The notes under the pieces were generated by a model, which ran no database searches, was not told where the DNA came from, and worked only from the letters and a program-made list of their open reading frames with translations. Positions 1 to 9,611 of a stretch of 64,000 nucleotides of DNA are shown here, piece after piece; within the stretch, counting starts at the first letter, position 1; every line of letters begins with the position of its first letter. Origin of the DNA: Dechloromonas hortensis. GTDB taxonomy: Bacteria > Pseudomonadota > Gammaproteobacteria > Burkholderiales > Rhodocyclaceae. A program made the position numbers and the translations under genes. The stretch covers positions 186,001 to 250,000 of the forward strand of contig NZ_SSSQ01000002.1 of NCBI RefSeq assembly GCF_009469765.1. The letters run 5' to 3'.

Positions 1-346
1 CCTGGCCCCTGTCGCAGGCGGCTTGTTGCTGCTGCTCACCGTTCTGGCCCTGATCAACGTCTGGCAAACGGTGATTGATGCTGGCCCGCGGGCCATTCTG
101 GGAATTGTCACGATGACGCTGCTCGCCCTGATGGCGGGTCATCTGCTAGGCGGCCCGGACCCGGCGACGAGGACGGCGAATGCCGTGGCCAGCGCGGCCC
201 GTAATCCTGGCCTGGCGCTGCTCGTCGCTTCGTTGAACGGCGCGCCGCCGACTGTCATGGCGACGATACTCGCCTATCTCGTCGTCTGCGCCTTGACCGT
301 GCTGCCCTATGTCGTCTGGCGGCGCCGTGCAGCCAGGGCCACCTAG
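1..346 (+). CDS. C-terminal part of a membrane transporter, possibly bile acid:sodium symporter family
   Basis: The reading frame is open from the first base, so the gene starts before the window and only its last ~114 codons are seen. It has three to four hydrophobic segments and ends in a short basic tail (WRRRAARAT). The stretch ASAARNPGLALLVASL resembles the RNPGLAL-like segment of the bile acid:sodium symporter (BASS/ArsB-type) superfamily, which is the basis for the tentative family call. It could be another small-solute permease. The next gene points the other way. Confidence 0.45.
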   Translation, partial: LAPVAGGLLLLLTVLALINVWQTVIDAGPRAILGIVTMTLLALMAGHLLGGPDPATRTANAVASAARNPGLALLVASLNGAPPTVMATILAYLVVCALTVLPYVVWRRRAARAT

Positions 347-371
347 AGCCGGGCGGCCAAACAACGCAAAC

Positions 372-401
372 AGCCCGCAGATCGTTATCGAACGGCGGGC
401 T
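372..401 (-). terminator. Weak hairpin downstream of the DUF2950 gene
   Basis: AGCCCGC at 372-378 pairs perfectly with GCGGGCT at 395-401. Read on the minus strand, the stem is followed by a T-rich but interrupted stretch (GTTTGCGTTGTTTGG), as expected past the end of the minus-strand gene. The convergent plus-strand gene ends at 346, so this hairpin separates the two. Confidence 0.4.
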
Positions 402-426
402 GGCGCATTGTTGGCGAAGCGGTTTG

Positions 427-1389
427 CTACCTTGCGGTCAACTCGGGTTTTACCGCCTTTTCCCAGTTGTCGCCAGGGTTGAACTGCTTGATCGCGGCGG
501 CGGTTTTGGCCGTATCCGCCCCGAGGTCCTTTTCATAAACCACGCCTTCGTGGTTGACGATGAAGCTCTTGATCCCCGATGCCCCGTAGTCGGCCGGATA
601 GGCGATCACCGCAAAACCGCCGATCAGCTTGTCGCCGGCCAGGTAGTTGTAGCTATTGCCCGGTGTGTCGCCGCCCTGTTCGGTCAGGATGCGATAGTAG
701 TAGCCCCAGTAGGGGGCCGGTTTTCCACTCTTTCTCGCGTAGCCCTTGCTTTCGGCAAAGGCGAGCAGGGGGCCGAGCGGGCTTGGTGCCTCGCCGGCCT
801 GGGTCGGCCAGTACAAGCCATCGTGCTGGCCGGGCGTGCTGCTGAACTTCTGGGCGTATTCGCGCAGCCCGTCGCCGTCGCGGTCCACCGAGGCGTAGTC
901 GTACTGGGCATCGACAATGGCCTGCAGGACCTGGATGGCGTACAGCTCGTTTTGGCCAATGCGCCGATTGACGATCTCGTCCATGCCGGCGGCCGGGTCG
1001 AAGCGCCAGATGTTGCCGATCTTGACCAGCGGCACGGGGAAAGGCCACTCGTTGTTGCCGAGAACGAGCGTCGCCCGCTGATCGCCCTCCATGCGCAGTT
1101 CATGCTTTTCGTTGTAGGCACTGACGAACAACTCTCGCTCGTACTTCGCCCGGACCGGGTCGCCGGAACCCAGGCGCTTGGCCTTGGCCCCGAACACGGT
1201 TTGAATGCGTTTGCTGTTGCCCGAGCGGGCGGCTTCAAGAAGATCGGCCGCCGCCGCGTCTGGCGAGGGATAGGCTTTGCCGTACAGCGCAGCGGCGGAG
1301 ACCGGGGTGGCTGCGATGGCCAGCAGCAGGGCGAGGGGCGGCAAGGACTTGGCCGCGGCCCGGCAGATGAAGGAATTCGAGAATGACAT
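427..1389 (-). CDS. DUF2950 family exported protein
   Basis: A 320-residue protein starting at the ATG at 1389, which has a GGGAG ribosome site 8 bases upstream; an in-frame TTG at 1404 is less likely. The N-terminus is a signal peptide (hydrophobic LPPLALLLAIAATPVSA followed by AAALYG), so it is exported. The rest matches the DUF2950 family, including the conserved GYYYRIL...G region and the C-terminal block around GGFAVIAYPADYGASGIKSF. The function of the family is unknown. It follows the DUF3300 gene on the same strand with a 60-base gap; these two families often occur side by side, so they probably form an operon and may work together in the envelope. Confidence 0.85.
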   Translation of the reverse strand: MSFSNSFICRAAAKSLPPLALLLAIAATPVSAAALYGKAYPSPDAAAADLLEAARSGNSKRIQTVFGAKAKRLGSGDPVRAKYERELFVSAYNEKHELRMEGDQRATLVLGNNEWPFPVPLVKIGNIWRFDPAAGMDEIVNRRIGQNELYAIQVLQAIVDAQYDYASVDRDGDGLREYAQKFSSTPGQHDGLYWPTQAGEAPSPLGPLLAFAESKGYARKSGKPAPYWGYYYRILTEQGGDTPGNSYNYLAGDKLIGGFAVIAYPADYGASGIKSFIVNHEGVVYEKDLGADTAKTAAAIKQFNPGDNWEKAVKPELTAR

Positions 1390-1449
1390 GAGGATTACTC
1401 CCAAGGCGAAAGAGGTGAGGATGAGGAAAGCTTGAAAAGACGCCGCCGA

Positions 1450-2793
1450 CTACCGTCGACCGCCGCGCCCACCGCCGCCACCTGCTCGCCCACCGCCGAA
1501 GTTGCCGCCACCACCGCTGAAGCCGCTGCTTTGCCGGCTTGACGCTCCCCGGCTGCCGAAGTCGCTGGCTTGCCGGCCATGATCGGCGCCGCCGAAACTA
1601 CTGGCCTGACGGCTGCCGGAAACATCCCGGCCGCTTGCGCCATCGCGCCCACCGCGCGACATGTCTGACGTACCCGCGCTCGGCCCGCCATCGCGGCCGC
1701 CCCGTGAAATGTCCGAGGTGCCGGCACTGGGGCCGCCGTCGCGCCCCGCGCCACCGCGCTGGGTGTCGCGCGTACCTGCCCCGGCATCGCGACCGCGATC
1801 CGCTGTTGCGGCCCGGTCGCCGCCGCCAGGTTGTCCCAACTCGCTGCGGCCGGCTTCGGCTCGGCCGCGGAATTGCTCGCGGGCCTGCGCATCGCGCGTA
1901 TTGGTACCGCGGTTGTACTGCTGCGCGACGCGCTGGTCCTTGTAGGAAACGCCGCGCCGATGCTCGACGTTGTGGTTCCAGTTGGTATTGCCGGAGATAT
2001 TGGTCCGGTTGAAGTTGTTGTAGTTGTTGTGGTTGATGTAAACGTTGTTGCCGCGCCAGTTGCAACCGCCCCACAGCGCCGAGCCGACGATCACGCCGGC
2101 GGTAAACGTCCAGAAGGCTGCTCCCGGCACGTAACCGGGTGGGTAGTAGTAATACGGCGGGTAGGCCGGGTAAGGCCAGGTGCCATAGACCACGCTCGGG
2201 TTGTAGGTCGGTACATAGACGACAGCCGGATCGGCCGGCTCGATCTTGATGATGGTTTCGCTGGTGCCCTGTTCGACGACGACGTTCTGTTCCTTGCTGC
2301 TCTTCAGGTTGCCCTGGTCATTGGCGGCCTTGCGCAACTTTTGCACCGAGCTCATGACGCGCTGCTGGTCGGCCAGGAAGGCATCGCCGAGTTGCTGCGT
2401 CCAGGAGAGCTTCTCATTCATCATCTGCAGCACTTGCGGAAAGGCGGTCAGCGATTTGACGCTCGGATCCCAGGACTGCTTCTGCATCGCATCTTCGAGT
2501 GCCTTGTCCTTGACGTCCGGGTTGGCCTTGCTCCAGCGCGCCCCTTCGACGACTTCCAGCGGATAGGTCGAGGCCATCAGGATCTGGGCCAGCAAGGCAT
2601 CGGGGTAAAGGGCAACCGGGGCGAGCAATTGCTCGAGTTGTTCCTGACTCAGGCTGCCGGTGTTCTGCGCCGAGGCGGCGCTTGTTGTCGATGTCGTCGG
2701 TGGCGGAGCGGCCGGCGGTGCAGCGCTACAGCCAGAAATGGCAACGCTGCCTGAAAGCAGGGCAGCGACTAAACGCGTAATGCCTGAGGGCAT
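1450..2793 (-). CDS. DUF3300 family lipoprotein-like exported protein
   Basis: A 447-residue protein with ATG at 2793 and a good AAAGGAGCC ribosome site. The N-terminus is a lipobox-type signal (ALLSGSVAISGCS, Cys22), so it is probably a lipoprotein. Residues ~55-200 hold the DUF3300 core (QLLAPVALYPDALLAQIL, a typical start of this domain), then a Tyr/Pro-rich stretch and a hydrophobic segment near 225-240. The last ~130 residues are low-complexity Gly/Ser/Arg repeats (GGRDGGPSAGTSD occurs twice) that look disordered. The gene lies directly upstream of the DUF2950 gene on the same strand. The function is unknown. Confidence 0.85.
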   Translation of the reverse strand: MPSGITRLVAALLSGSVAISGCSAAPPAAPPPTTSTTSAASAQNTGSLSQEQLEQLLAPVALYPDALLAQILMASTYPLEVVEGARWSKANPDVKDKALEDAMQKQSWDPSVKSLTAFPQVLQMMNEKLSWTQQLGDAFLADQQRVMSSVQKLRKAANDQGNLKSSKEQNVVVEQGTSETIIKIEPADPAVVYVPTYNPSVVYGTWPYPAYPPYYYYPPGYVPGAAFWTFTAGVIVGSALWGGCNWRGNNVYINHNNYNNFNRTNISGNTNWNHNVEHRRGVSYKDQRVAQQYNRGTNTRDAQAREQFRGRAEAGRSELGQPGGGDRAATADRGRDAGAGTRDTQRGGAGRDGGPSAGTSDISRGGRDGGPSAGTSDMSRGGRDGASGRDVSGSRQASSFGGADHGRQASDFGSRGASSRQSSGFSGGGGNFGGGRAGGGGGRGGRR

Positions 2794-2907
2794 GAGAATG
2801 GCTCCTTTATTCAGCGGACCGGCTGGGTGAGCATTTGCAATACTGCGCCAGCCTTGTTGTTGGACATTGGATCAGCGCAGCGATTCGTGTCTTTACTGGG
2901 CAGCCTG

Positions 2908-3696
2908 TCATGCCATGATATTGACGCCGCCATCGACATACAAGGTCTCGCCGGTCATTCGGCGGGCATAAGGGGTGGCCAGGTAGGCGCAGGCGAAGCC
3001 GACATCCATGATGTCTACCAGTTGTCCGACCGGGGCGCGTTCGATGGCTTCGTTGAGCAGCAGGTCGAAGTCCTTCAGTCCGGATGCGGCGCGGGTCTTG
3101 AGCGGGCCGGGCGATATGGTGTGAACCCGGATCTTCTTCTTGCCCAGTTCGTAGGCCAGGTAGCGGCAGGCGGCTTCGAGCGCCGCCTTGACCGGACCCA
3201 TCACATTGTAGTTTGGCACGACCTTGCGGGCGCCGTGGTAGCTCATCGCAAACATGGTGCCGCCTTTCTTCATCAGTGGTGCCGCCAGCTTGGCCATGCG
3301 GATGAAGGAGTGCACCGAAATGTCCATCGCCAGCGCGAAGCCATCGGCCGAACAGTCGATCAGCTTGCCCTTGATGTCTTCCTTCTTGGCCGAAGCGATT
3401 GAATGGACGACGATGTCGAGTTCGCCCCATTCCTGCTCGATGCGCTTGAAAACGGCTTCCAGTTCGCCCGGCTTGGAGACATCGAGCGGCACGAAGATCT
3501 TGGCATCGACGGCTTTGGCCAGCGGTTCGACATGCGGCCTGGCTTTTTCATTCAGGTAGGTAATCGCCACCTCGCAGCCCAGTTCATGGAAGGCGCGGGC
3601 GCAACCGTAGGCGATCGAGTTATCGTTGGCGACACCGACGATCAGCGCCTTCTTGCCTTCAAGAATGGGGGGGCGATAGTTTTTGTCCTTGGCCAT
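2908..3696 (-). CDS. fabI: Enoyl-[acyl-carrier-protein] reductase [NADH], FabI
   Basis: Catalyses the last, NADH-dependent step of fatty acid chain elongation in the cytoplasm (trans-2-enoyl-ACP to acyl-ACP). The protein is 262 residues, the normal length. A Rossmann fold starts at LIVGVANDNSIAYG. The FabI-type active site Y-x6-Y-M-K is present as Tyr153 (MSYHGA), Tyr163 (NYNVMG) and Lys170. The C-terminus has the usual GETLYVDGGVNIMA. The start is the ATG at 3696 with AAGGAGACATTGC just upstream. It is a short-chain dehydrogenase fold, but the spaced tyrosines separate it from FabG. It stands alone between unrelated genes on the same strand. Confidence 0.95.
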   Translation of the reverse strand: MAKDKNYRPPILEGKKALIVGVANDNSIAYGCARAFHELGCEVAITYLNEKARPHVEPLAKAVDAKIFVPLDVSKPGELEAVFKRIEQEWGELDIVVHSIASAKKEDIKGKLIDCSADGFALAMDISVHSFIRMAKLAAPLMKKGGTMFAMSYHGARKVVPNYNVMGPVKAALEAACRYLAYELGKKKIRVHTISPGPLKTRAASGLKDFDLLLNEAIERAPVGQLVDIMDVGFACAYLATPYARRMTGETLYVDGGVNIMA

Positions 3697-3750
3697 GCAA
3701 TGTCTCCTTGATGTTATTTCTTGCGGTCGACGTGGTAAAAAATGCGATTT

Positions 3751-4782
3751 TCAGCGCTGCCCTGACAAGCCGAGTTCGGCCAGGCAGCGATCGGCGTTTT
3801 CGGCGAAGCTCTTGCGCTTCGGCAACTCGTCGGGGCTGATCGAGACAAAAAGCATGACCATGTTCTGGCCCAGCACGTTATGCAGTTCCTTGAAGTTGAC
3901 CAGCTGGGCATCGGCATCGCCGGCCGGGCGCCGGATATTCATGCGATCCAGATAAAGGTCGATGTTCTCGGCCCAGAATTGCTGTTCGGCTTCCTGCAGT
4001 ACCTTGCTCAGGGTGTCGAGTTGCCAGTTGAGTGTGGTGTCGTCAATGCTCAAGGCGGCCAGTTGCCCCTCGATGTCATCGAATTCCCGCTGCAAGGTAG
4101 CCGGATCGGCGTGTTCGCCGGCCTTGTCGTCAAAGCTCCAGCCGCCTTTCTGCAAGACCTTCAGTTTGCCTTTGAGCAGTTCGTGCCGGTGCTTGAGCTC
4201 GACCCGCTCGCTCTTGGCATCGGAAATATGCGACAGCGCGATACTGATCAGGTGGTCGAAGGCGCGGTGGCGGAGCATGCGGCGCGTCTCGGCCTCGTTG
4301 GCACTCAGGTCGATCAGGCGATGATGGGTGAAACTGACCGTCATTTGCGCCACATCCCGACGCACCGTGTCACCGGCCACCTCCATACCGAAGGTCTGTT
4401 TCTCCTTGCGCTCGGCCAACAAGAGCGCCGTCAGCCCATTGCCCGGGCCGTTATTGGTGTCGCGAAACTCGCTGAGTTGCGGGTCGTTGCCGAAGACCTC
4501 GCGCATGTGTTCCGGCGAAACGAACAACGCTTTCAGCCTGGGGTCGCGGGAAAACTCCGAACTGGCCGCCAAGAGGGGGGCAGGCAGCAGTTCAACCAGT
4601 GCAACGACATGATCGATGGCGTGGATCACCGGCTCACGCAGCCGCTTGCGGTAAGCCGGGACCGCCCGCAACCTCGGGTCTGTGCCATCGACAGCACGTT
4701 CGATCGCCATCTCGATCAGCGACTCGGGGTAGCGCCCCGGCTGTTCATTGCCCCCGAAGATGGATTGAAACAGTTTCAGCAT
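3751..4782 (-). CDS. Conserved hypothetical protein, mostly helical
   Basis: A 343-residue protein that I do not recognise. The start is well supported (ATG at 4782 with GGAGG 10 bases upstream). It has no signal peptide or membrane segment. The N-terminal third contains a predicted-helical region (ESLIEMAIERAVDGTDPRL) and the middle (residues ~195-270) is rich in Lys/Glu/Leu heptads, suggesting a coiled coil. It lies between ppk2 and fabI with short gaps and may be cotranscribed with ppk2, but nothing in the sequence gives a function. Confidence 0.75.
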   Translation of the reverse strand: MLKLFQSIFGGNEQPGRYPESLIEMAIERAVDGTDPRLRAVPAYRKRLREPVIHAIDHVVALVELLPAPLLAASSEFSRDPRLKALFVSPEHMREVFGNDPQLSEFRDTNNGPGNGLTALLLAERKEKQTFGMEVAGDTVRRDVAQMTVSFTHHRLIDLSANEAETRRMLRHRAFDHLISIALSHISDAKSERVELKHRHELLKGKLKVLQKGGWSFDDKAGEHADPATLQREFDDIEGQLAALSIDDTTLNWQLDTLSKVLQEAEQQFWAENIDLYLDRMNIRRPAGDADAQLVNFKELHNVLGQNMVMLFVSISPDELPKRKSFAENADRCLAELGLSGQR

Positions 4783-4819
4783 GATGCATTACCTCCGTTT
4801 CGCGGCCGGGCCCCGGTGT

Positions 4820-5650
4820 TCAGTATTTCATCGGAATCCAGCGCCGATTGACCATGGGCGCCACATCGTCATAGGCATGCTTCATGTTCCGCTTGGGCAG
4901 TTTGACTGTCTTGCGCGGCAGGTGCTCGTAGGGAATCTGCTTGAGGAGATGGCTGATCAGATTCAGTCGCGCCCGTTTCTTGTCGTTGGAGTCGACGATG
5001 TTCCACGGGGCGAAATCGGTATCGGTCGCTTCCAGCATCTGGTCGCGGGCCCGCGAGTAGTCGTACCAGCGTTCGCGCGACGGCAGATCCATCGGCGACA
5101 GTTTCCATTGCCGCACCGGATCGTCGATGCGTGCCCGGAAACGGCGTTCCTGCTCGGCATCGCCGACTTCCAGCCAGTATTTGAGCAGGATGATGCCGCT
5201 GGCCACGATCTGCTTCTCGATGAACGGGCACAGCTCCAGGTAACGGCTGCACTGCTCCTCGCTGCAGAAGCCCATCACCCGTTCGACCCCGGCCCGGTTG
5301 TACCAGCTACGGTCGAAAATGATGACTTCGCCGGCAGCGGGAAAGTGCGCCATGTAGCGCTGGATGTACATCTGGCTTTTCTCGCGATCGGAGGGAGCGG
5401 GCAGGGCGACGATCTTGAACACGCGCGGGCTGACCCGTTCGGTGATGGCCTTGATGGTGCCGCCTTTGCCGGCGGCATCGCGGCCCTCGAAGACGATGAT
5501 GATGCGTTGGCCGGTGGCGACTACCCAGTCCTGCAGGGCGCACAGTTCGCCCTGCAGTTTGAGCAGGGCCTTGTCGTAATCCTTGGCCTTGAGCTTGGTT
5601 TTGCTATCGTCAGCCTGGTCCGGGCGCGCTTTTTTGCCTTTATTTTTCAT
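4820..5650 (-). CDS. ppk2: Polyphosphate kinase 2 (PPK2 family)
   Basis: Transfers phosphate between inorganic polyphosphate and nucleotides (NDP/NTP or NMP/NDP depending on subclass). The 276-residue, single-domain form suggests class I or III. The Walker A loop GRDAAGKG is at residues 56-63, the Walker B region is IIFDRSWYNRAGVE with Asp113-Arg114, and a lid region (NDKKRARLNLISHLL) follows. The start is the ATG at 5650 after TAGGAGACTCC. Polyphosphate metabolism is common in Rhodocyclales. The subclass and nucleotide preference cannot be told from the motifs alone. Confidence 0.93.
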   Translation of the reverse strand: MKNKGKKARPDQADDSKTKLKAKDYDKALLKLQGELCALQDWVVATGQRIIIVFEGRDAAGKGGTIKAITERVSPRVFKIVALPAPSDREKSQMYIQRYMAHFPAAGEVIIFDRSWYNRAGVERVMGFCSEEQCSRYLELCPFIEKQIVASGIILLKYWLEVGDAEQERRFRARIDDPVRQWKLSPMDLPSRERWYDYSRARDQMLEATDTDFAPWNIVDSNDKKRARLNLISHLLKQIPYEHLPRKTVKLPKRNMKHAYDDVAPMVNRRWIPMKY

Positions 5651-5800
5651 GAACGGAGTCTCCTATCAAACGTTGGTTTATAGGTGCTGCTCAAGTGCTA
5701 TCGGCGTATTGGCAACCATCCTCCCTGACCGGGGCGGGCGCCTGGTCAGCATGTAGCTTCGGTTGCCTCAATTTCATTGTAGTGTCATGCGGAAAAAAGA

Positions 5801-5823
5801 AAACCCGGCATTTAGCCGGGTTT
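5801..5823 (-). terminator. Rho-independent terminator of the O-acetylhomoserine sulfhydrylase gene
   Basis: A perfect inverted repeat, AAACCCGGC (5801-5809) and GCCGGGTTT (5815-5823), with a 5-base loop. On the minus strand it is followed by TTTTCTTTTTT, a classical intrinsic terminator. It lies 23 bases past the stop of the minus-strand gene. Confidence 0.9.
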
Positions 5824-5845
5824 GATGTCGGGAGGGCGTTGTCGC

Positions 5846-7117
5846 TCAGGCGGCGTTCAGCGCCTGGTCGAGGTCGGCGATCAGGTCATCGACGTGCTCG
5901 ATGCCGACCGACAGGCGGATCATGTCTTCGGAAACGCCGGCCTTGGCCAGTTCTTCCGGCGACAACTGGCGGTGCGTAGTCGAGGCCGGATGGCAGGCCA
6001 AGGTCTTGCAGTCGCCGATATTGACCAGGCGAGTGACCAGTTGCAGCGCATCCTGGAACTTGCCGCCGCCTTCGCGGCCGCCCTTGACACCGAAATTGAG
6101 GATGCCGGAAGCACGGCCGCCCATGTACTTCTGGACCAGTGCGTGGTCCTTGTGCTCGGGCAGGCCGGCGTAGTTGACCCAGCTGACTTTCGGGTGTTTC
6201 TGCAGGAACTGGGCAATTTTCAGCGAGTTTTCGCAGATCCGATCCATGCGCAGGGCCAGCGTTTCGATGCCCTGCAGGATCAGGAAAGCGTTGAACGGGC
6301 TGATCGCGGCGCCCATGTTGCGCAGCGGCACGACGCGGGCACGGCCGATGTAGGCGGCCGGGCCGAGGGCTTCGGTGTACACGACGCCGTGGTAGGACAC
6401 ATCCGGCTCGTTGAGGCGCTTGAACTTGGCCTTGTGCTCGGCCCACGGGAACTTGCCACTATCGACAATGATGCCGCCGATGCTGTTGCCATGGCCGCCG
6501 AGGTATTTGGTCAGCGCATGGACGACGATATCGGCGCCGTGTTCGAAGGGGCGGCACAGGTAGGGCGAGGGCACGGTGTTGTCGACGATGACCGGCACGC
6601 CGTGCTTGTGGGCGATTTCAGCCAGCTTTTCGAAGTCGGTGATGTTGCCGAGCGGGTTGCCGACCGACTCGCAGAACACCGCCTTGGTCTTGCCGTCGAT
6701 CAGCTTTTCGAAAGCTTCCGGATCGCGGTAATCGGCGAAGCGGACTTCGATGCCGTATTGCGGCAGGGTGTGGGCGAACAGGTTGTAGGTGCCGCCATAC
6801 AGCGTGCTCGAAGTGACGATGTTGTCGCCGGCCTCGGCAATGGTCTGGATCGAGGCGGTGATGGCGGCCATGCCGGACGCCATGGCCAGTGCGGCAATGC
6901 CGCCTTCCATCGCGGCGACGCGCTTTTCCAGCACGTCCTGCGTCGGGTTCATGATCCGCGTGTAGATATTGCCGGCGACCTTGAGGTCGAAGAGATCGGC
7001 GCCGTGCTGGGTGCTGTCGAAAGCGTAGGAGGTGGTCTGGTAAATCGGCACGGCGACCGCTTTGGTGGTCGGATCGGGGGAGTAACCGCCATGAACGGCA
7101 AGGGTTTCAATTTTCAT
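5846..7117 (-). CDS. metY: O-acetylhomoserine aminocarboxypropyltransferase (sulfhydrylase)
   Basis: PLP enzyme of the Cys/Met metabolism family that makes homocysteine from O-acetylhomoserine and sulfide in methionine synthesis. The 423-residue product starts MKIETLAVHGGYSPD at 7117, the usual start for the family, with AGAGAGG just upstream; the frame is open further upstream but that extension is not family-like. The PLP lysine lies in HALTKYLGGHGNSIGG, and the substrate-binding region VPIYQTTSYAF is present. A strong terminator follows, so it is probably transcribed alone. O-succinylhomoserine sulfhydrylase is the main alternative. Confidence 0.92.
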   Translation of the reverse strand: MKIETLAVHGGYSPDPTTKAVAVPIYQTTSYAFDSTQHGADLFDLKVAGNIYTRIMNPTQDVLEKRVAAMEGGIAALAMASGMAAITASIQTIAEAGDNIVTSSTLYGGTYNLFAHTLPQYGIEVRFADYRDPEAFEKLIDGKTKAVFCESVGNPLGNITDFEKLAEIAHKHGVPVIVDNTVPSPYLCRPFEHGADIVVHALTKYLGGHGNSIGGIIVDSGKFPWAEHKAKFKRLNEPDVSYHGVVYTEALGPAAYIGRARVVPLRNMGAAISPFNAFLILQGIETLALRMDRICENSLKIAQFLQKHPKVSWVNYAGLPEHKDHALVQKYMGGRASGILNFGVKGGREGGGKFQDALQLVTRLVNIGDCKTLACHPASTTHRQLSPEELAKAGVSEDMIRLSVGIEHVDDLIADLDQALNAA

Positions 7118-7185
7118 GCATGCCTCTCTCTTGTGCTTATGTGGATGAAATATGAAGTCTAGCAGGCGTTGACCGCAGCAGTCTG

Positions 7186-9099
7186 CTAACTGTGGTCGGT
7201 GAACTCCGGCGCAGCGGTGCGCGCCGCCTTGAGCAGGAAACGGCCGGGGTCGAGAGCATCGACCAGGTCGCGTTCGAGCGGTAGCGGTTCGTTTTCCAGC
7301 TGGCTGAGCAGCAGGTCGGCCATCAGCGCCGACCAGACGATGCCGCGCGCCCCGAAGCCCTGGACGCACCACAGGCCGGGCTGGCGGGCCAGGTCGTGCA
7401 GGCGGCTGTTGCTGCCGGCGGCGACTGGCTCGGGAACGGGGCCGACGATAGGCAGGCGGTCCGGCGACATCGGCCGGAAGCCGACGCGGCCGCTCAGGCC
7501 GGCCGGGTCGATGCCGTCGCCGAAGCCGGGCAGGGTCAGCCGGAGGCGGGCCAGGTTGTCGCGGTGATCGACCGGATGTTCGGCTGCATCGTCGTCATCA
7601 TAGGAGAGCGAGGCGCCGATCAGTTGCATGCCGTCGACGACGGGCATGGCGTAGCCAATCTGGAACAGCACGACCTCGAGCGGTGGCGTCAGGCCGGCTG
7701 GCAGATGGGTGACCTGGCCGCGGGCCGAGCGTTGCGGCAGCCAGGCGAACTGTTCGAAACGTGGCGCGGCGGCGCCACTGGCCATGACGACGACCGGCGC
7801 TTCGGCCAGTACGTTGCCATCGGCCGCCACAGCGCGCCAGCCGGTTTTTGCCTTTTCCAGGCGGTCGACCGCAGCATTGAAGTGCACCGTGATCCGCTCG
7901 GGAAAAGCGGCCAGCGCCGCCTGGCAGACGGACGGCGGTTGCACCCAGCCGCCGTTTGGAAACCACCAGCCGCCGTTGGCGACCGACTGGCCGAGCAGAC
8001 GGGAGGCTGCGTCGCGCTCGACGAATTGCAGTAGTTCTTCAGGCCAGCCGAGTTGTTCGACGGCGCGCCGCTGCTGCGCTTCATGCACCGCTTCGCGGGC
8101 CAGGTGCAGCACGCCGCACGGCGACCAGCGGGCTTCGGGTAGCCCGGCGAGCAGCGCCCGGGTGGCGAGAAAGCCGGCTCGGGTTAGGCGCGACAGGCGG
8201 TTGTCGTCGGCGCTGGGTAGCGGGCGCAGCATGCCGGCCAGGTTGCTTGAGGCGCCCTGGCCGGGGCCGGCCGCCTGTTCGAGGACGGTGACCTGCCAGC
8301 CCGCGGCGGCCAGCCGGTGGGCCGTGGTGCTGCCGGCAATGCCGGCGCCGATGACGATGGCGCGGCGCTCCGTCGGCTCCGGGAAGCGGTCGGGGCGGCG
8401 CGAACGCAGGTGGCCGGCCAGCATCTGGCGTTTGCCGGCAAAGCCGGGGCGTTTTTCGACGGTGAATTCGGCCGCCGTCAGCGCCTGACGGACGTGGCCA
8501 GCCACCGTCCACGTCGCCAGCGTGGCGCCGGGGGCGGCCAGCCGGCTCAGCGCCTTGCAGAAGTGGGGCGACCACAGTTCGGGATTCTTGACCGGCGAAA
8601 AGCCGTCGAGGAAAAAGGCATCGACCGAGGCGTCGACCGCCCGGATCTGCGTCGTCGCATCGCCGAAGAGCAGGGTCAGGATGACCTGGCCGCCATTCAG
8701 GTAGAGGCGGTGCATGCCCGGCGTCAGCGCCGGCCAGTGCCGCTGCAGTTCGGCCGCCAGTTCGGCGAATTCCGGCCAGGCGGTTTGCGCGCCGACGAGG
8801 TCGGCCAGCGCAAACGGGTGCTTCTCGAAGGAGATGAAATGTAGCCGCTGGCAGCGCTGCGGGTCGGCCCGCCAGGCCTGCCAGGCGGCGAGAAAACTGA
8901 GGCCGAGGCCGAAGCCGGTTTCGAGGATGACGAAGCGATGACGGCCCTGCCAGCGTTGCGGCAGCTCATTGCCGGCCAGGAAGACATGCCGGGCCTGGGC
9001 CGGGCCGCCGAGGGCCGAGTGATAAACGTCGTCGTAAGTGGCCGAGTACGGCGTGTCGTAGGCGACCAGTTCGAGGCGGGCGGGCTGCAGTTTTTCCAC
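7186..9099 (-). CDS. mnmC: Bifunctional tRNA wobble-uridine modification protein MnmC
   Basis: Completes mnm5s2U34 in tRNA: the C-terminal FAD domain removes the carboxymethyl group and the N-terminal domain methylates the product with S-adenosylmethionine. The 637-residue protein has the MnmD-type methyltransferase first ([29 protein letters not shown]) and then an FAD oxidoreductase with the dinucleotide loop [15 protein letters not shown] near residue 255. I place the start at the GTG at 9099, giving [12 protein letters not shown]. It overlaps the stop of the upstream gene (TAGTG), so translation is probably coupled. The frame is open to 9210, but that part lies inside the previous gene. 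Confidence 0.92.
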   Translation of the reverse strand: MEKLQPARLELVAYDTPYSATYDDVYHSALGGPAQARHVFLAGNELPQRWQGRHRFVILETGFGLGLSFLAAWQAWRADPQRCQRLHFISFEKHPFALADLVGAQTAWPEFAELAAELQRHWPALTPGMHRLYLNGGQVILTLLFGDATTQIRAVDASVDAFFLDGFSPVKNPELWSPHFCKALSRLAAPGATLATWTVAGHVRQALTAAEFTVEKRPGFAGKRQMLAGHLRSRRPDRFPEPTERRAIVIGAGIAGSTTAHRLAAAGWQVTVLEQAAGPGQGASSNLAGMLRPLPSADDNRLSRLTRAGFLATRALLAGLPEARWSPCGVLHLAREAVHEAQQRRAVEQLGWPEELLQFVERDAASRLLGQSVANGGWWFPNGGWVQPPSVCQAALAAFPERITVHFNAAVDRLEKAKTGWRAVAADGNVLAEAPVVVMASGAAAPRFEQFAWLPQRSARGQVTHLPAGLTPPLEVVLFQIGYAMPVVDGMQLIGASLSYDDDDAAEHPVDHRDNLARLRLTLPGFGDGIDPAGLSGRVGFRPMSPDRLPIVGPVPEPVAAGSNSRLHDLARQPGLWCVQGFGARGIVWSALMADLLLSQLENEPLPLERDLVDALDPGRFLLKAARTAAPEFTDHS

Positions 9100-9611
9100 T
9101 AATGGAGCAGGGTTTTGCCGGTCGGCGGCGGGCTGATCGGCGCCGGGCTGTCGTAGGCCAGCGTCAGATCCCAGGCGGCCTGGTCGTTGGCGGCGCGCAG
9201 CATGGCGCACAGCGCGTGCAGGATTTCGGCGGTCAGTTCGAGCGTGAAGCGCCGTTCGCGCCCTTCGCGCAGGATCAGTCGCGCCGTCCCGTCGCCGCTG
9301 GCTTCGAGGACTGCCTCGCTGGCCAGTAGTGGGGTGGCGCCGAGCGGATAGCTTGGGTTGTCGTCGATGAAGGACTGTTCGAAAGAGGCTGCTTCGCCGG
9401 GTACGACATCGGTGTCGGCATTGGCCTCGACGACGGTCACCGACTGGCCGCTCAGGTGGCCATTGAGCATTTCGACCAAGTGCGGCCAGATTTCGCGCAG
9501 GAAACGGCGGGTGATGTAGATCCGGTATTCCTCGTTGGCCTGGGTGCCGACGCGCAGGACCAGGCGATCCTGCACGCTATCGTTGGCGATTTGTAATTGG
9601 CGGATTTGCAT
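9099..9611 (-). CDS. Conserved hypothetical protein upstream of mnmC
   Basis: A 170-residue acidic protein of unknown function with no signal peptide or membrane segment. It reads like a compact alpha/beta protein with regular hydrophobic spacing ([28 protein letters not shown]). Its stop overlaps the mnmC start by one base, and its ATG follows directly on the stop of the kinase-like gene (TAAATG), so these three genes are one tightly packed operon. The context does not reveal the role. Confidence 0.75.
   Translation of the reverse strand: MQIRQLQIANDSVQDRLVLRVGTQANEEYRIYITRRFLREIWPHLVEMLNGHLSGQSVTVVEANADTDVVPGEAASFEQSFIDDNPSYPLGATPLLASEAVLEASGDGTARLILREGRERRFTLELTAEILHALCAMLRAANDQAAWDLTLAYDSPAPISPPPTGKTLLH

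Noticed and set aside
424..1386. Long plus-strand open frame opposite the DUF2950 gene
   Set aside because: A high-GC shadow frame; the minus strand has a signal peptide, family match and ribosome site.
5822..7162. 446-codon plus-strand open frame opposite the O-acetylhomoserine sulfhydrylase
   Set aside because: The complementary strand encodes a clear PLP enzyme with its own start and terminator.
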